Source of the DNA: Lysobacter sp.
Lineage (GTDB): Bacteria > Pseudomonadota > Gammaproteobacteria > Xanthomonadales > Xanthomonadaceae
DNA length: 64,000 bases
NCBI GenBank assembly: GCA_011526085.1
Contig: WYBC01000017.1
Location: forward strand, 186,001 to 250,000
Direction of reading: 5' to 3'
Position numbers and translations under genes: made by a program
The notes under the pieces: model-generated
Database searches by the model: none
What the model saw: only the letters and a program-made list of their open reading frames with translations
Told to the model about the DNA's origin: nothing
In this document: positions 56,041 to 64,000 of the stretch, in pieces
How the letters are laid out: every line of letters begins with the position of its first letter
How positions within the stretch are numbered: position 1 is the first letter of the stretch

Positions 56041-56703
56041 ATGGGCGAGTGGATTCCCCTGACGACCCCGGAAGGCCCGGTGCAGGCCTGGCTGGCCCGG
56101 CCGGTGACGGCCCCGCTGGGGGCGGTGGTGGTGATCCAGGAGATCTTCGGCGTGAACCCGCACATCCGCGCGGTGACCGACCGTTTCGCCGAGGCCGGTT
56201 TCACCGCGATGGCACCGGCCCTGTTCGATCCGGTCCGCCCCGGCACCGAACTGCGCTACGACGACGCCGGCGTCATCCGCGGCCGCGACTACGCCGCCGA
56301 CCTCGGCTTCGAGCGCGCGCTGAAGATCGTCAGCGCCGCCGCGCGCTGGCTGCGCGAATCGGGACACCCCGTGGGCGCGGTCGGCTTCTGCTGGGGCGGC
56401 ACCCTGGCGATGCTCGCCAACACCCGTTTGCATCTGCCTTCGGTGACCTATTACGGCGGCCGCAGCGTGCCCTTCCTCGGCGAGCCCGCGCTGGCGCCGA
56501 TGCTGTTCCATTTCGGCGAACGCGACCGGCTGATTCCGCCCGAAGACGTCGAAAAGCACCGCATCCATCATCCCGACGCGACCATCCACGTCTATCCGGC
56601 AGGTCACGGCTTCAACTGCGACGAACGCGCCGATTTCGACGCCGAAAGCGCGACGCTGGCGTGGTCGCGCACGACCGCTTTCCTCACGGAGCATCTGCGA
56701 TGA
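56041..56703 (+). CDS. Dienelactone hydrolase family protein
   Basis: A 220-residue alpha/beta hydrolase of the dienelactone hydrolase type. The triad is Cys117 (GFCWGG nucleophile elbow), Asp162 (GERDRLI) and His189 (AGHGFNC). The family hydrolyses chlorocatechol-derived lactones, but many members act on other esters. It opens an eight-gene operon for pyroglutamate metabolism and overlaps the next gene by four bases (ATGA). Its promoter must lie in or upstream of repeat copy 2, as only 30 bases separate them. Confidence 0.9.
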   Translation: MGEWIPLTTPEGPVQAWLARPVTAPLGAVVVIQEIFGVNPHIRAVTDRFAEAGFTAMAPALFDPVRPGTELRYDDAGVIRGRDYAADLGFERALKIVSAAARWLRESGHPVGAVGFCWGGTLAMLANTRLHLPSVTYYGGRSVPFLGEPALAPMLFHFGERDRLIPPEDVEKHRIHHPDATIHVYPAGHGFNCDERADFDAESATLAWSRTTAFLTEHLR

Positions 56704-57134
56704 GCCGACACGCGCATCCCGCCCCGCCCGGCTGGCATCTGCATCCGCAGCTGGCAGACGACACCCATCCGCTGGCGCACTGGCCGCTGTGCGAGGTGCG
56801 GCTGATGGACGACGCGCATCATCCGTGGCTGATCCTGGTGCCGCGGGTGGAGGATGCGGTGGACATCACCGATCTCGATGCCGCGCAGCAGGCGACGCTG
56901 ATGCGCGAGATCGATCGCGCCGCGCGCGCGCTGCAGGCCGCGGTGAAGCCGCACAAGCTCAACGTCGCCGCGCTGGGCAATGTCGTGCCGCAACTGCATG
57001 TGCACGTGATCGCGCGCTATCGCGACGACATCGCCTGGCCGCGGCCGGTGTGGGGCACCGCCACCGCGCAGCCCTACTCGCCCGAACAACTGGTCGAGCG
57101 CGTGGCGCTGCTGGACGCCGCGCTGTCGGCATGA
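56700..57134 (+). CDS. HIT family protein
   Basis: A 144-residue histidine-triad protein with the pattern NVVPQLHVHVIARYRDDIAWPRPVWG (in part). The triad is written Q-x-H-x-H, as is usual for this proteobacterial branch, with glutamine in the first position. HIT proteins hydrolyse nucleoside phosphoramidates and related compounds. It overlaps the preceding gene (ATGA at 56700) and the following pxpB (ATGA at 57131), so it is firmly inside the operon; its link to 5-oxoproline metabolism is unclear. Confidence 0.9.
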   Translation: MSRHAHPAPPGWHLHPQLADDTHPLAHWPLCEVRLMDDAHHPWLILVPRVEDAVDITDLDAAQQATLMREIDRAARALQAAVKPHKLNVAALGNVVPQLHVHVIARYRDDIAWPRPVWGTATAQPYSPEQLVERVALLDAALSA

Positions 57135-57847
57135 ATCCGGACGCATCGGAGCCGCGTTTCGAAGCGCTCGCCGACGATGCCTGGTTGATCCATCCGGCGG
57201 GCGTCGACGATGCCGCCGCGGCCGACATCAACGCAACCATCGCGGTGCACCGCTTCGCCGCGCGCCTGCGCAGCGCCGCGCCGGCGTGGTTGCGCGATCT
57301 GGTGCCCGCCTACACCAGCCTGGCGGTGTTCTTCGATCCCGAACGCATCGATGCCGACGACGCGCGCGCGTGGATCGCCGCGCAGGACGCAGGCGACGGC
57401 CCCGAAGCGCCGGGATCGCCGCCGCGCATCGTCGAGATTCCGGTGCGCTACGGCGGTGCGTTCGGCGAAGACCTCGATGCCGCCGCGGCGGAACTCGGCC
57501 TGACACCGGACACGCTGGCGGCGCGTCATCGCGCACCGCTTTACACCGTCGCGATGATCGGTTTCGCACCGGGCTTTCCGTATCTGAGCGGACTCGACCC
57601 CGGGCTGGCGCTGCCGCGGCTGACCACGCCGCGCACCCGCGTGCCCGCGGGCAGCGTCGGCATCGGCGGCGCGCAGACCGGGATTTATCCGCGCGAAAGT
57701 CCCGGCGGCTGGCGCCTGATCGGGCGCACGCCGCTGACCCTGTTCGACCCGCGGCGCGCGACGCCGTCGTTGCTCGCCCCCGGCGACCGCGTGCGCTTCG
57801 TCGCCATCGACGACGACGCCTTCGCGCGGCTGGCACGCGCGCCATGA
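57131..57847 (+). CDS. pxpB: 5-oxoprolinase subunit PxpB
   Basis: With PxpA and PxpC it forms the ATP-dependent prokaryotic 5-oxoprolinase converting 5-oxoproline to glutamate. The 238-residue protein belongs to the KipI/DUF213 family, with IPVRYGGAFGEDLD, the GFAPGFPYLSGLDP signature and RVPAGSVGIGGAQTGIYP (in part). It overlaps both neighbours by four bases. Often annotated as allophanate hydrolase subunit 1, but the pxpA neighbour supports PxpB. Confidence 0.94.
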   Translation: MNPDASEPRFEALADDAWLIHPAGVDDAAAADINATIAVHRFAARLRSAAPAWLRDLVPAYTSLAVFFDPERIDADDARAWIAAQDAGDGPEAPGSPPRIVEIPVRYGGAFGEDLDAAAAELGLTPDTLAARHRAPLYTVAMIGFAPGFPYLSGLDPGLALPRLTTPRTRVPAGSVGIGGAQTGIYPRESPGGWRLIGRTPLTLFDPRRATPSLLAPGDRVRFVAIDDDAFARLARAP

Positions 57848-58851
57848 ACGACCTGCGCTGGCGCGTCGAAAGCCCGGGTGCGCAGACCACGGTGCAGGAC
57901 CTCGGTCGCGACGGCTGGCGCCACCTCGGCGTCGCCCGCGCCGGTGCGCTCGATCCCGCGCAGGCGGCGCTGGCCAACCGTCTCGTCGGCAATCCGGACG
58001 ATGCGGCGGTGCTGGAAATCGCACTGGGCGGGCCCACGCTGTCGCTGCCCGCACCCACGCGGATCGCGCTGTGCGGCGCGGAAGCCGGCATGCGCTTCGA
58101 AGACCGCAGCGGCCGCACGCATGCGATCCCCGGCGGGCGACGAGTCGATCTGCCCGCCGGCCGCTTGCGCATCGGCACGCTGCGCAACGGCCTGCGCGCG
58201 TGGCTCGCGGTGGCGGGCGGCATCGCCACGACACCGGTGCTGGGCAGCCGCAGCACCGATCTGCGCGGCGGATTCGGCGGTCTCGACGGCCGCGCGCTGC
58301 GCGCGGGCGACGATCTGCCGATCGGCGCGCACGACATGCCCGACGTGGTCGCGCCGGGCGTGGTCGCACCGGTATTCCCCGCGCAATGGTTCGCGCTCGA
58401 CGCGCAGGACGCCCGCACCGCGCCGATCCGCTATGTGCCGTCGTCGCTCGGCATCGCCGCTGCGCTCGCCACGCATGCGTGGACGGTCGATCCGCGCAGC
58501 GATCGCCAGGGCCTGCGATGCGCGGGCGACATGCTGTCGACGGACATGCGGTCGACGGCCTTGCCCGAACAGGTGTCGGCGCCGGTCGCGCCCGGCACCA
58601 TCCAGTTGCCGCCGGACGGTCGCCCGATCGTGCTGCTGGCGGATGCGCAGACGGTCGGCGGTTACCCGCGCCTCGGTCACGTGATCGCCGCCGATCTGCC
58701 GCGCCTGGCGCAGCGGCGGCCCGGCGACGCGCTGCGTTTCCTCGCGGTCGATGCCGCCGCGGCCCGCGCCGCGATGGCGCGACGGCGCGGTGAGCTCGCG
58801 CGGCTACACTGGGCCATCGACCTGGCCCTTGGCGACCGACCGGAATCCTGA
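57844..58851 (+). CDS. pxpC: 5-oxoprolinase subunit PxpC
   Basis: Partner subunit of PxpB (KipA/biotin-dependent carboxyltransferase-like family), 335 residues. Signatures: TTVQDLGRDGWRHLGVARAGALD near the start (in part), LAVAGGI in the middle and LLADAQTVGGYPRLGHVI near the end. The pxpB-pxpC overlap (ATGA) and the immediate downstream pxpA fit the oxoprolinase complex. The product is the expected length. Confidence 0.94.
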   Translation: MNDLRWRVESPGAQTTVQDLGRDGWRHLGVARAGALDPAQAALANRLVGNPDDAAVLEIALGGPTLSLPAPTRIALCGAEAGMRFEDRSGRTHAIPGGRRVDLPAGRLRIGTLRNGLRAWLAVAGGIATTPVLGSRSTDLRGGFGGLDGRALRAGDDLPIGAHDMPDVVAPGVVAPVFPAQWFALDAQDARTAPIRYVPSSLGIAAALATHAWTVDPRSDRQGLRCAGDMLSTDMRSTALPEQVSAPVAPGTIQLPPDGRPIVLLADAQTVGGYPRLGHVIAADLPRLAQRRPGDALRFLAVDAAAARAAMARRRGELARLHWAIDLALGDRPES

Positions 58852-58857
58852 CGCCGC

Positions 58858-59616
58858 ATGGCATCGCGCATCGACTTCAACTGCGATCTCGGCGAAGGCT
58901 GCGGCGACGACGCCGCGATCATGCCGTGGATCACCTCGGCCAACATCGCCTGCGGCGCGCACGCCGGCGACGACGCCACGATCCGCGAGACCCTGCGCCT
59001 GTGCCGCGAACACGGTGTGACCGTGGGCGCGCATCCGGGCTACGCCGACCGCGCGCACTTCGGCCGCCGCGAGATGTCGCTGCCGCATCGCGAACTGATC
59101 GCGCTGGTGCGCGAACAGATCGCGCGCATGGCCGTGTTCGCGCGCGAACAGGGCCTGACGCTGGATCACGTCAAACCGCACGGCGCGCTCTACAACCAGT
59201 CCGCGCGCGATCCGGACATCGCCGCCGCCATCGCCGAGGCCGTGCGCGGCCACGATCCGTCGCTGCGGCTGGTCGGCATGTCGGGCACGCAGTCGATCCT
59301 CGCCGCGGACGCCGCCGGCCTGCGCACGGCGCACGAAGTCTTCGCCGAACGCGGCTACGGCGCCGACGGCCGCCTGCTGCCGCGCGGCGTGCCTGGCGCG
59401 GTGCTCGATGCCGAGGCCGCCATCGATCAGGCGTTGACGTTCGCCCAGCGCGGCGAAGTCGCGTACCGCGGAAGCGAGGCCGGCGGCACGCTGCGCCTGC
59501 AGGCGGACACGCTGTGCCTGCACGGCGATCGCGACGATGCCGCGGACCTCGCCCGTACCCTGCACGCCGCGCTCACCGCGGCCGGCGTGCGCATCCGATC
59601 GCTCGAATCCCGGTGA
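58858..59616 (+). CDS. pxpA: 5-oxoprolinase subunit PxpA
   Basis: LamB/YcsF-family subunit of 252 residues that is proposed to carry the 5-oxoproline site. The family phrases DFNCDLGEG, ANIACGAHAGD and GAHPGYADR (with metal-site-like His and Asp residues) and VKPHGALYN are all present. It begins seven bases after pxpC. The order B-C-A is common in proteobacteria. Confidence 0.95.
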   Translation: MASRIDFNCDLGEGCGDDAAIMPWITSANIACGAHAGDDATIRETLRLCREHGVTVGAHPGYADRAHFGRREMSLPHRELIALVREQIARMAVFAREQGLTLDHVKPHGALYNQSARDPDIAAAIAEAVRGHDPSLRLVGMSGTQSILAADAAGLRTAHEVFAERGYGADGRLLPRGVPGAVLDAEAAIDQALTFAQRGEVAYRGSEAGGTLRLQADTLCLHGDRDDAADLARTLHAALTAAGVRIRSLESR

Positions 59617-59626
59617 AGCCCAGACG

Positions 59627-60376
59627 ATGACCCCGACCCTCGCCGACGCGATCAACTACTGGCCCCTGATCGGCGTGCTCGCCGTCGTGCTCGGCTTCGC
59701 GCTGCGCCTGAATCCGGCGCTGGTGGTGGTCGGCGCCGGCTTCATCACCGGCCTCACCGCGGGCATTTCACCGCTCGACGTGCTGGATCTGATCGGCAAG
59801 GCCTTCACCGAGAAACGTTTCCTGCTGCTGTTCCTGATCACCCTGCCGGTGATCGGGCTGCTGGAGCGCCATGGCCTGAAGGAACACACGCAGGCGTGGA
59901 TCGCGCGCCTGCGCGGCGCGACCATGAGCCGCCTGCTCACGCTGTACCTGCTGCTGCGGCAGATCCTCTCGGCGCTGGGGCTGACCAGCGTCGGCGGACA
60001 TCCGCAGACCGTGCGGCCGCTGGTCGCGCCGATGGCCGAAGGCGCGGCCGAAGCGGCGCACGGCGCGCTGCCGCAGGAGGAACGCGAACGCATCCGCGCG
60101 ATGGCGGCGGGCACCGACAACGTCGGCCTGTTCTTCGGCGAGGACATCTTCATCGCCTTCGGCGCGGTGCTGCTGATCCAGGCGTTCTTCGCCGATCACG
60201 GGCGCCAGCTCGATCCGCTGCACATCGCGCTCTGGGGCATTCCGACCGCCGTCTGCGCCTTCGTCATCCACGCCTGGCGGCTGCGTCGTTTCGAACGCGC
60301 GCTCGCCGCGCGCATGCGCGAGCGAGCCGGCACGAGCGCGGACGAAGCGCCGCGCGCGGAAGGTGACGACGCATGA
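59627..60376 (+). CDS. DUF969 family membrane protein
   Basis: A 249-residue integral membrane protein of the DUF969 family with about six hydrophobic segments and the phrase LLLRQILSALGLTSVGGHPQTVRPL (in part), followed by DNVGLFFGEDIFIAFGAVLL. DUF969 and DUF979 always occur as a pair and cluster with pyroglutamyl-peptidase genes. Together they probably form a permease for 5-oxoproline or a related compound; that is inference from context. ATG at 59627; overlaps the DUF979 gene by four bases. Confidence 0.9.
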   Translation: MTPTLADAINYWPLIGVLAVVLGFALRLNPALVVVGAGFITGLTAGISPLDVLDLIGKAFTEKRFLLLFLITLPVIGLLERHGLKEHTQAWIARLRGATMSRLLTLYLLLRQILSALGLTSVGGHPQTVRPLVAPMAEGAAEAAHGALPQEERERIRAMAAGTDNVGLFFGEDIFIAFGAVLLIQAFFADHGRQLDPLHIALWGIPTAVCAFVIHAWRLRRFERALAARMRERAGTSADEAPRAEGDDA

Positions 60377-61329
60377 TCACGCTGCAGGCGGTGTACTGGC
60401 TGCTCGGGGCGTATTTCGCGATGCTGGCGTGGCGCGGCTGGCGCGACGACGGCAACCCGCGCCGCCGCACGACGGCGCTGTTCTGGGCGCTGCTCGCGCT
60501 GCTGCTGTTCGCCGCCGAACGCATGCCGGTGCGCGTGGTCGGTCTCTGCGTGGTCGCGCTGGTGCTGCTGGCCGGCTTCGGCGGCCTGCGCACGGGCCGC
60601 TATCGCGACGGCAGCGCCGAGGACAAACGCAGGGACGCCGCGCGACTGGGCCACCGTCTGTTCCTGCCGGCGCTGGCGATCCCCGCGATCACGCTGGTCG
60701 GCACGCTCACGCTCAAGCACATCGCGATCGATGGCCGGCCGCTGTTCGAGAACGCCAACACCGCCACCCTGACCTCGCTGGCCATCGCCTGCCTGATCGC
60801 GCTGGCGATGGCCTGCGCGCAGTTGCGACAGACGCCGTGGACCGCGATCGAACAATCGCGGCGGCTGGTCGACGCCATCGGCTGGGCCGCGCTGCTGCCG
60901 CTGCTGCTGGCGACGCTGGGCAGCGTGTTCGAGGCCGCGGGCGTCGGCCAGGCGGTCTCCGGCGTCGTGCGCGCCGCGATCCCGGTCGACAACGCGCTGT
61001 TCGTGGTCGTGGCGTATGCGCTGGGCATGGCCGCGTTCACGATCGTGATGGGCAACGCCTTCGCCGCGTTCCCGGTGATGACCGCGGGCATCGGCCTGCC
61101 GCTGCTGGTGGAGATGCACGGCGCCGATGCGGCGTCGATGGCCGCGATCGGCATGCTCTCCGGCTACTGCGGCACGCTGATGACGCCGATGGCCGCGAAC
61201 TTCAACCTCGTGCCCGCGGCGCTGCTGGAACTGAAGGACCCGTACGGCGTGATCCGCGCGCAGTGGCGCACCGGCGCGCTGCTGCTCGCGTGCAATATCG
61301 CGCTGATGTACGTCATCGTGTTCCGCTGA
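60373..61329 (+). CDS. DUF979 family membrane protein
   Basis: Partner of DUF969: 318 residues, nine or so membrane helices, with the conserved region MGNAFAAFPVMTAGIGLPLL and MLSGYCGTLMTPMAANFN that resembles loops of ion-coupled transporters. The ATG at 60373 overlaps the DUF969 stop (ATGA). No binding protein or ATPase is encoded nearby, so a secondary transporter is likely. Confidence 0.9.
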   Translation: MITLQAVYWLLGAYFAMLAWRGWRDDGNPRRRTTALFWALLALLLFAAERMPVRVVGLCVVALVLLAGFGGLRTGRYRDGSAEDKRRDAARLGHRLFLPALAIPAITLVGTLTLKHIAIDGRPLFENANTATLTSLAIACLIALAMACAQLRQTPWTAIEQSRRLVDAIGWAALLPLLLATLGSVFEAAGVGQAVSGVVRAAIPVDNALFVVVAYALGMAAFTIVMGNAFAAFPVMTAGIGLPLLVEMHGADAASMAAIGMLSGYCGTLMTPMAANFNLVPAALLELKDPYGVIRAQWRTGALLLACNIALMYVIVFR

Positions 61330-61352
61330 ACCCTCTGCCATTGAAGCCGCCC

Positions 61353-62018
61353 ATGCGAACGCTCAAACCGCGCACCGTCCTGCTCACCGGCTTCGACCCG
61401 TTCGGCGGCGAGACAGTGAACCCGAGCTGGCTCGCGGCCGAACGCCTGCACGATGAGATCGTCGCCGGCCACCGCATCGAAAGCGTGCAACTGCCGACCG
61501 CATTCGCGCGCGCACCGCGACTGCTGCGCGCAGCGATCCGCCGACATCGCCCGGCGCTGGTGCTGTGTGTCGGTCAGGCCGGCGGGCGATCGGCCATCTC
61601 GCTGGAGCGCGTGGCGATCAACGTGATCGACGCCCGCATTCCCGACAACGACGGCGCGCAACCGGTGGACGCGCCGGTGACGCGCGGCGGACCCGCCGCC
61701 TATTTCTCGACCCTGCCGATCAAGGCGATGTACGCCGATCTCGATGCGGCGACCATTCCCGTGGAAATCTCCCAGACCGCCGGCACCTTCGTCTGCAATC
61801 AGGTGTTCTATGCCTTGATGCGCACGTTGGCGCCGATGCCGGCGCCGCGGCCGCGCGGCGGCTTCGTGCACATCCCGTTCATCGACGAACAGGTCGAACA
61901 TCGCCCCAAACTGCCTTCGATGCCGCTCGACGTCATCGTCGCCGGCCTGCGGATCGCGATCGACACCGCCCTGCGCACCCGCCACGACCGCCGCATCTTC
62001 GGCGGCGCGACGCATTGA
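61353..62018 (+). CDS. pcp: Pyroglutamyl-peptidase I
   Basis: Cysteine peptidase (C15) that removes N-terminal pyroglutamate from peptides. The 221-residue product has the triad Glu85 (SLERVAIN), Cys148 (AGTFVCNQVFY) and His173 (GFVHIPF) and the N-terminal LTGFDPFGGETVNPSW. The product feeds the PxpABC enzyme encoded by the same operon. ATG at 61353; a TTG at 61341 is an alternative. The next 160 bases (62019-62178) are comparatively AT-rich and appear gene-free. Confidence 0.96.
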   Translation: MRTLKPRTVLLTGFDPFGGETVNPSWLAAERLHDEIVAGHRIESVQLPTAFARAPRLLRAAIRRHRPALVLCVGQAGGRSAISLERVAINVIDARIPDNDGAQPVDAPVTRGGPAAYFSTLPIKAMYADLDAATIPVEISQTAGTFVCNQVFYALMRTLAPMPAPRPRGGFVHIPFIDEQVEHRPKLPSMPLDVIVAGLRIAIDTALRTRHDRRIFGGATH

Positions 62019-62178
62019 ATGGCGGAAAAAAACGAATCTTGCACCAGCTATTGCCTTGATCCATTCGTCCAGACGCCCGTTCCGTTGACACGCCAGCGAG
62101 ACATGACTGGAGACCCGACATGTCTGCCTATCAATGCCCCCGAAGAATGCTGGAGCACATGGACCCGCTTTCGATTCG

Positions 62179-63936
62179 TCAGCTTTCGCCGAACCACGCC
62201 GGATAATTGCGCCAACGCCCGACCGAACGCGCATGCATCGGCTGACGCACCTGCCAGCGGCTGAGCGTCTGCACCGAACGGCCACTGGCGTGGAAATCCA
62301 GACAACGCGCATCCCAGGGCAGCCCGGCGAAATCGACCAGCCGGCGGATCTGCGCCTCGGTGTCGGCGACGACGCGCTCGTACTCGAATTCGAGGATCGG
62401 CAGCGGTGAGACCGCCTGCCAGTGGCGCATCAGCCGCTCCTGCTGCGCGATCACGAAGGCGATGTCGTCGCGATCGGTGGCGTAGGTGGCGGACGGCGCG
62501 AAACTCTCGCTGAAGATCGACAATGCGATGTCGCGCGGATCGCGCCGGCACCAGACGATGCGCGCATCGGCGAACAGCATCGCGATCAGGCCGACGTGCA
62601 GGAAATTGTAGGGCTGCTTGTCGACCAGCCGCCGCGCATCGACCGGTGCGCCGCGAAGCACGACGGAGAGATACGCCTGCGCGCGTTCGCGCAGCCAGGC
62701 GCCGTCGACCTGCGCCGCGTCCTGCGGCCAGCGCAGGCCGGTCTGCGCGGGAATGCCGGCGGAGATCTCATGCGCGATCCCGACGATGCCGGTGAGTTCG
62801 CCGCAGCCGTGACCCTGCGGATGCGCGGACAGGATCTGTTCGACCAGCGTGGTCCCGCTGCGCGGCATGCCGACGACGAACAGCGGGCGTTCATCGCGCA
62901 TCCCCTTCGCGTGCAGCGACCGCGACAACTCGGGCGTGAACGTCGCGATCGCGGCATCGATCTGCGCGGCGAACACCTCCCGCTCGAAACCGCCATCCTG
63001 CGCACGGCGCAGCCGATTGGCTTCGGTCCAGTGGCATGCGGCGGCAGGATGGTCGCCGAGACTGTCGCTGCGTTTGCCGAGCACGTGATGCAGATAGGCC
63101 CGCTGCGGTTCCGGCACGGCGGCGGCATCGGCCATGGCTTCGGCCTCGCGCACGAGGTCCTCCGGCGCCGCGCCGCGGGCGAGCGCGATGGCCGCACCGA
63201 TCGGGTCGCCCCAGCCGGGCCGCAGCGCGTGCGCGCGCGCATACGCCTGCTGCGCCTGCGTCGCGTCGCCGAGGTCTTCCTGCACCCAGCCGAGTTCCAG
63301 CCACAGCGGCGCGTCGTCGGGAAAACGCGCGACCGCCGCCTGCACGACAGCCAGCGCGTCCGCGGGCGCGCCCAGCCGGCGCCGGCACTGCGACAGACGC
63401 AGGCACAGCGCGGCATCGGTCGCTTCGGGCGTCGTCGCCAGCCGTTCGTACAGCGCCAGCGCTTCGGCGTGATGCTCCAGCGCATATTCGGTTTCGGCCA
63501 CCGCGCGCATCAGCTGCGGATGCGTCGGCGCCAGCGCCAGCGCGCGCTGCAGCGCCGGCAGCGCGTCGGCATCGCGGCGCGCGCCGTAGAGCGTCATGCC
63601 GAGCAGGTACCAGGCATCGACCAGGTCCGGCTTCGCCGCCGCGGCCCCGCCGAATGCGGCGATGGCCTCGTCGATCCGCCCGGCCGCACCGAGCACCTGC
63701 CCCAGTTCCAGTTGCAGCGCGGCATCGTCCGGCGCCAGCGCGACCGCCGTGCGCATGGCATCCACGGCCTGATCGATGCGACCGGCGCTCTGCGCAACCG
63801 CGGCGCGGGCGCGATGCACGGCCGGCACCTGCGGCGCATCGCGCAGCAGCACGGCCAGCGCCAGCTCCGCCTCCAGCAGGCGCGACTGCCGCAGCAGGTC
63901 GTACAGGCGCGGCAATGCGGCGGCGACGGTGTCCAT
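62179..63936 (-). CDS. TPR-repeat sulfotransferase family protein
   Basis: A 585-residue protein with about six to seven TPR repeats (residues 1-280, for example AGRIDEAIAAFGGAAAAKPD) and a C-terminal sulfotransferase domain. The PAPS-binding loop is GMPRSGTTLVEQILSAHP (PRSGTT at 358-363); the 3'-phosphate loop is near VWCRRDPRDIALSIFSE. Such fusions occur in xanthomonads; the acceptor is unknown, and the TPRs may select it. ATG at 63936. Converges on the pyroglutamate operon. Confidence 0.9.
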   Translation of the reverse strand: MDTVAAALPRLYDLLRQSRLLEAELALAVLLRDAPQVPAVHRARAAVAQSAGRIDQAVDAMRTAVALAPDDAALQLELGQVLGAAGRIDEAIAAFGGAAAAKPDLVDAWYLLGMTLYGARRDADALPALQRALALAPTHPQLMRAVAETEYALEHHAEALALYERLATTPEATDAALCLRLSQCRRRLGAPADALAVVQAAVARFPDDAPLWLELGWVQEDLGDATQAQQAYARAHALRPGWGDPIGAAIALARGAAPEDLVREAEAMADAAAVPEPQRAYLHHVLGKRSDSLGDHPAAACHWTEANRLRRAQDGGFEREVFAAQIDAAIATFTPELSRSLHAKGMRDERPLFVVGMPRSGTTLVEQILSAHPQGHGCGELTGIVGIAHEISAGIPAQTGLRWPQDAAQVDGAWLRERAQAYLSVVLRGAPVDARRLVDKQPYNFLHVGLIAMLFADARIVWCRRDPRDIALSIFSESFAPSATYATDRDDIAFVIAQQERLMRHWQAVSPLPILEFEYERVVADTEAQIRRLVDFAGLPWDARCLDFHASGRSVQTLSRWQVRQPMHARSVGRWRNYPAWFGES

Positions 63937-63956
63937 GCGCGGCGGCCTTCCGGGAC

Positions 63957-64000
63957 TCAGGTCCGCGGCAGGGTCACGCCGGTCTGGCCCTGGTACTTGC
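63957..64000 (-). CDS. C-terminal end of an unidentified gene
   Basis: Fourteen codons in an open minus-strand frame run in from the right edge and end KYQGQTGVTLPRT followed by TGA at 63957, 20 bases before the sulfotransferase start. The close spacing on the same strand suggests the two genes form an operon. The fragment is too short to identify. Confidence 0.45.
   Translation of the reverse strand, partial: KYQGQTGVTLPRT

Noticed and set aside
55745-56062. Open frames on both strands inside the two repeat copies (for example a plus frame beginning MLCTFSCAAK)
   Set aside because: The frames differ in length and phase between copies, run out of the element at the ends, and arise from stem sequence read in both directions. 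The repeat looks structured rather than coding.
62019-62264. Small plus-strand ORF (81 codons) starting right after pcp
   Set aside because: The last third is antisense to the sulfotransferase gene and the composition is atypical; there is no ribosome-binding site separate from the pcp end. A TTGACA at 62085 has no matching -10 box, so I do not call a promoter either.

Overview
This window comes from a high-GC gammaproteobacterium. The gene orders tpiA-secG-tRNA-Leu-nuoA..N, initiator tRNA-rimP-nusA-infB-rbfA-truB and aroC-asd-fimV-truA-trpF, with trpBA-accD nearby, together with protein sequences that read like Xanthomonas homologues, point to the Lysobacteraceae (Xanthomonadaceae; Lysobacter/Luteimonas-like). 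Species cannot be told from the window. There are no rRNA genes, no CRISPR array, no prophage and no recognisable transposase. Most of the window is chromosomal backbone.

Layout. (1) 1-6.2 kb, minus strand: an initiator tRNA-fMet followed by rimP, nusA, infB, rbfA and truB (truB runs off the left edge), a translation/transcription-factor operon. (2) 6.3-21.2 kb, minus: the complete 14-gene respiratory complex I operon nuoA-N, mostly with overlapping or touching genes. Upstream of it come tRNA-Leu(GAG), secG and tpiA. (3) 23-28.4 kb: an SDR dehydrogenase, a small membrane protein, an isopenicillin-N-synthase-like oxygenase, glmM and accD. A 504-bp gene-free stretch lies between glmM and accD. 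(4) 28.5-38.9 kb: trpA, a secreted DUF6794-like protein wedged between trpA and trpB, trpB with a divergent LysR regulator, then trpF, truA, fimV, asd, aroC and prmB. (5) 39-48.3 kb: a Sco protein and phosphatidylserine decarboxylase, an orphan 85-residue protein behind a hairpin-rich leader, a divergent AraC regulator and aldo/keto reductase, a DUF2939 protein, a LysM lytic transglycosylase, a HerA-like ATPase, a lipoprotein and greB. (6) 48.3-56 kb, the most accessory-looking part: a cysteine-rich toxin-like orphan divergent from a membrane Ser/Thr kinase with a degenerate SUMF1 domain, several conserved or hypothetical genes, rimO, and two copies of a 254/273-bp structured repeat. (7) 56-62 kb, plus: an eight-gene operon centred on pyroglutamate (5-oxoproline) use. 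It holds a dienelactone-hydrolase-like protein, a HIT protein, pxpB, pxpC, pxpA, the DUF969/DUF979 membrane pair and pcp. (8) 62.2-64 kb: a TPR-sulfotransferase and the last codons of another gene.

How the genes work together. Regions 1 and 2 are core information processing and respiration. Regions 3 and 4 supply cell-wall sugar, fatty-acid, aromatic and aspartate-family precursors plus the FimV polar hub. In region 7, Pcp would release N-terminal pyroglutamate from peptides, PxpABC would hydrolyse it to glutamate, and DUF969/DUF979 are the obvious candidates for its transport.

The most notable unexplained feature is the repeat pair at 50850-51103 and 55738-56010. Each copy has long terminal inverted repeats and two internal hairpins, and the arms of the two copies differ by compensating changes. 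One copy supplies the kinase stop codon. The other lies 30 bp upstream of the pyroglutamate operon. The hairpin-rich leader at 40541-40724 and the toxin-like/kinase divergent pair are the next most interesting.
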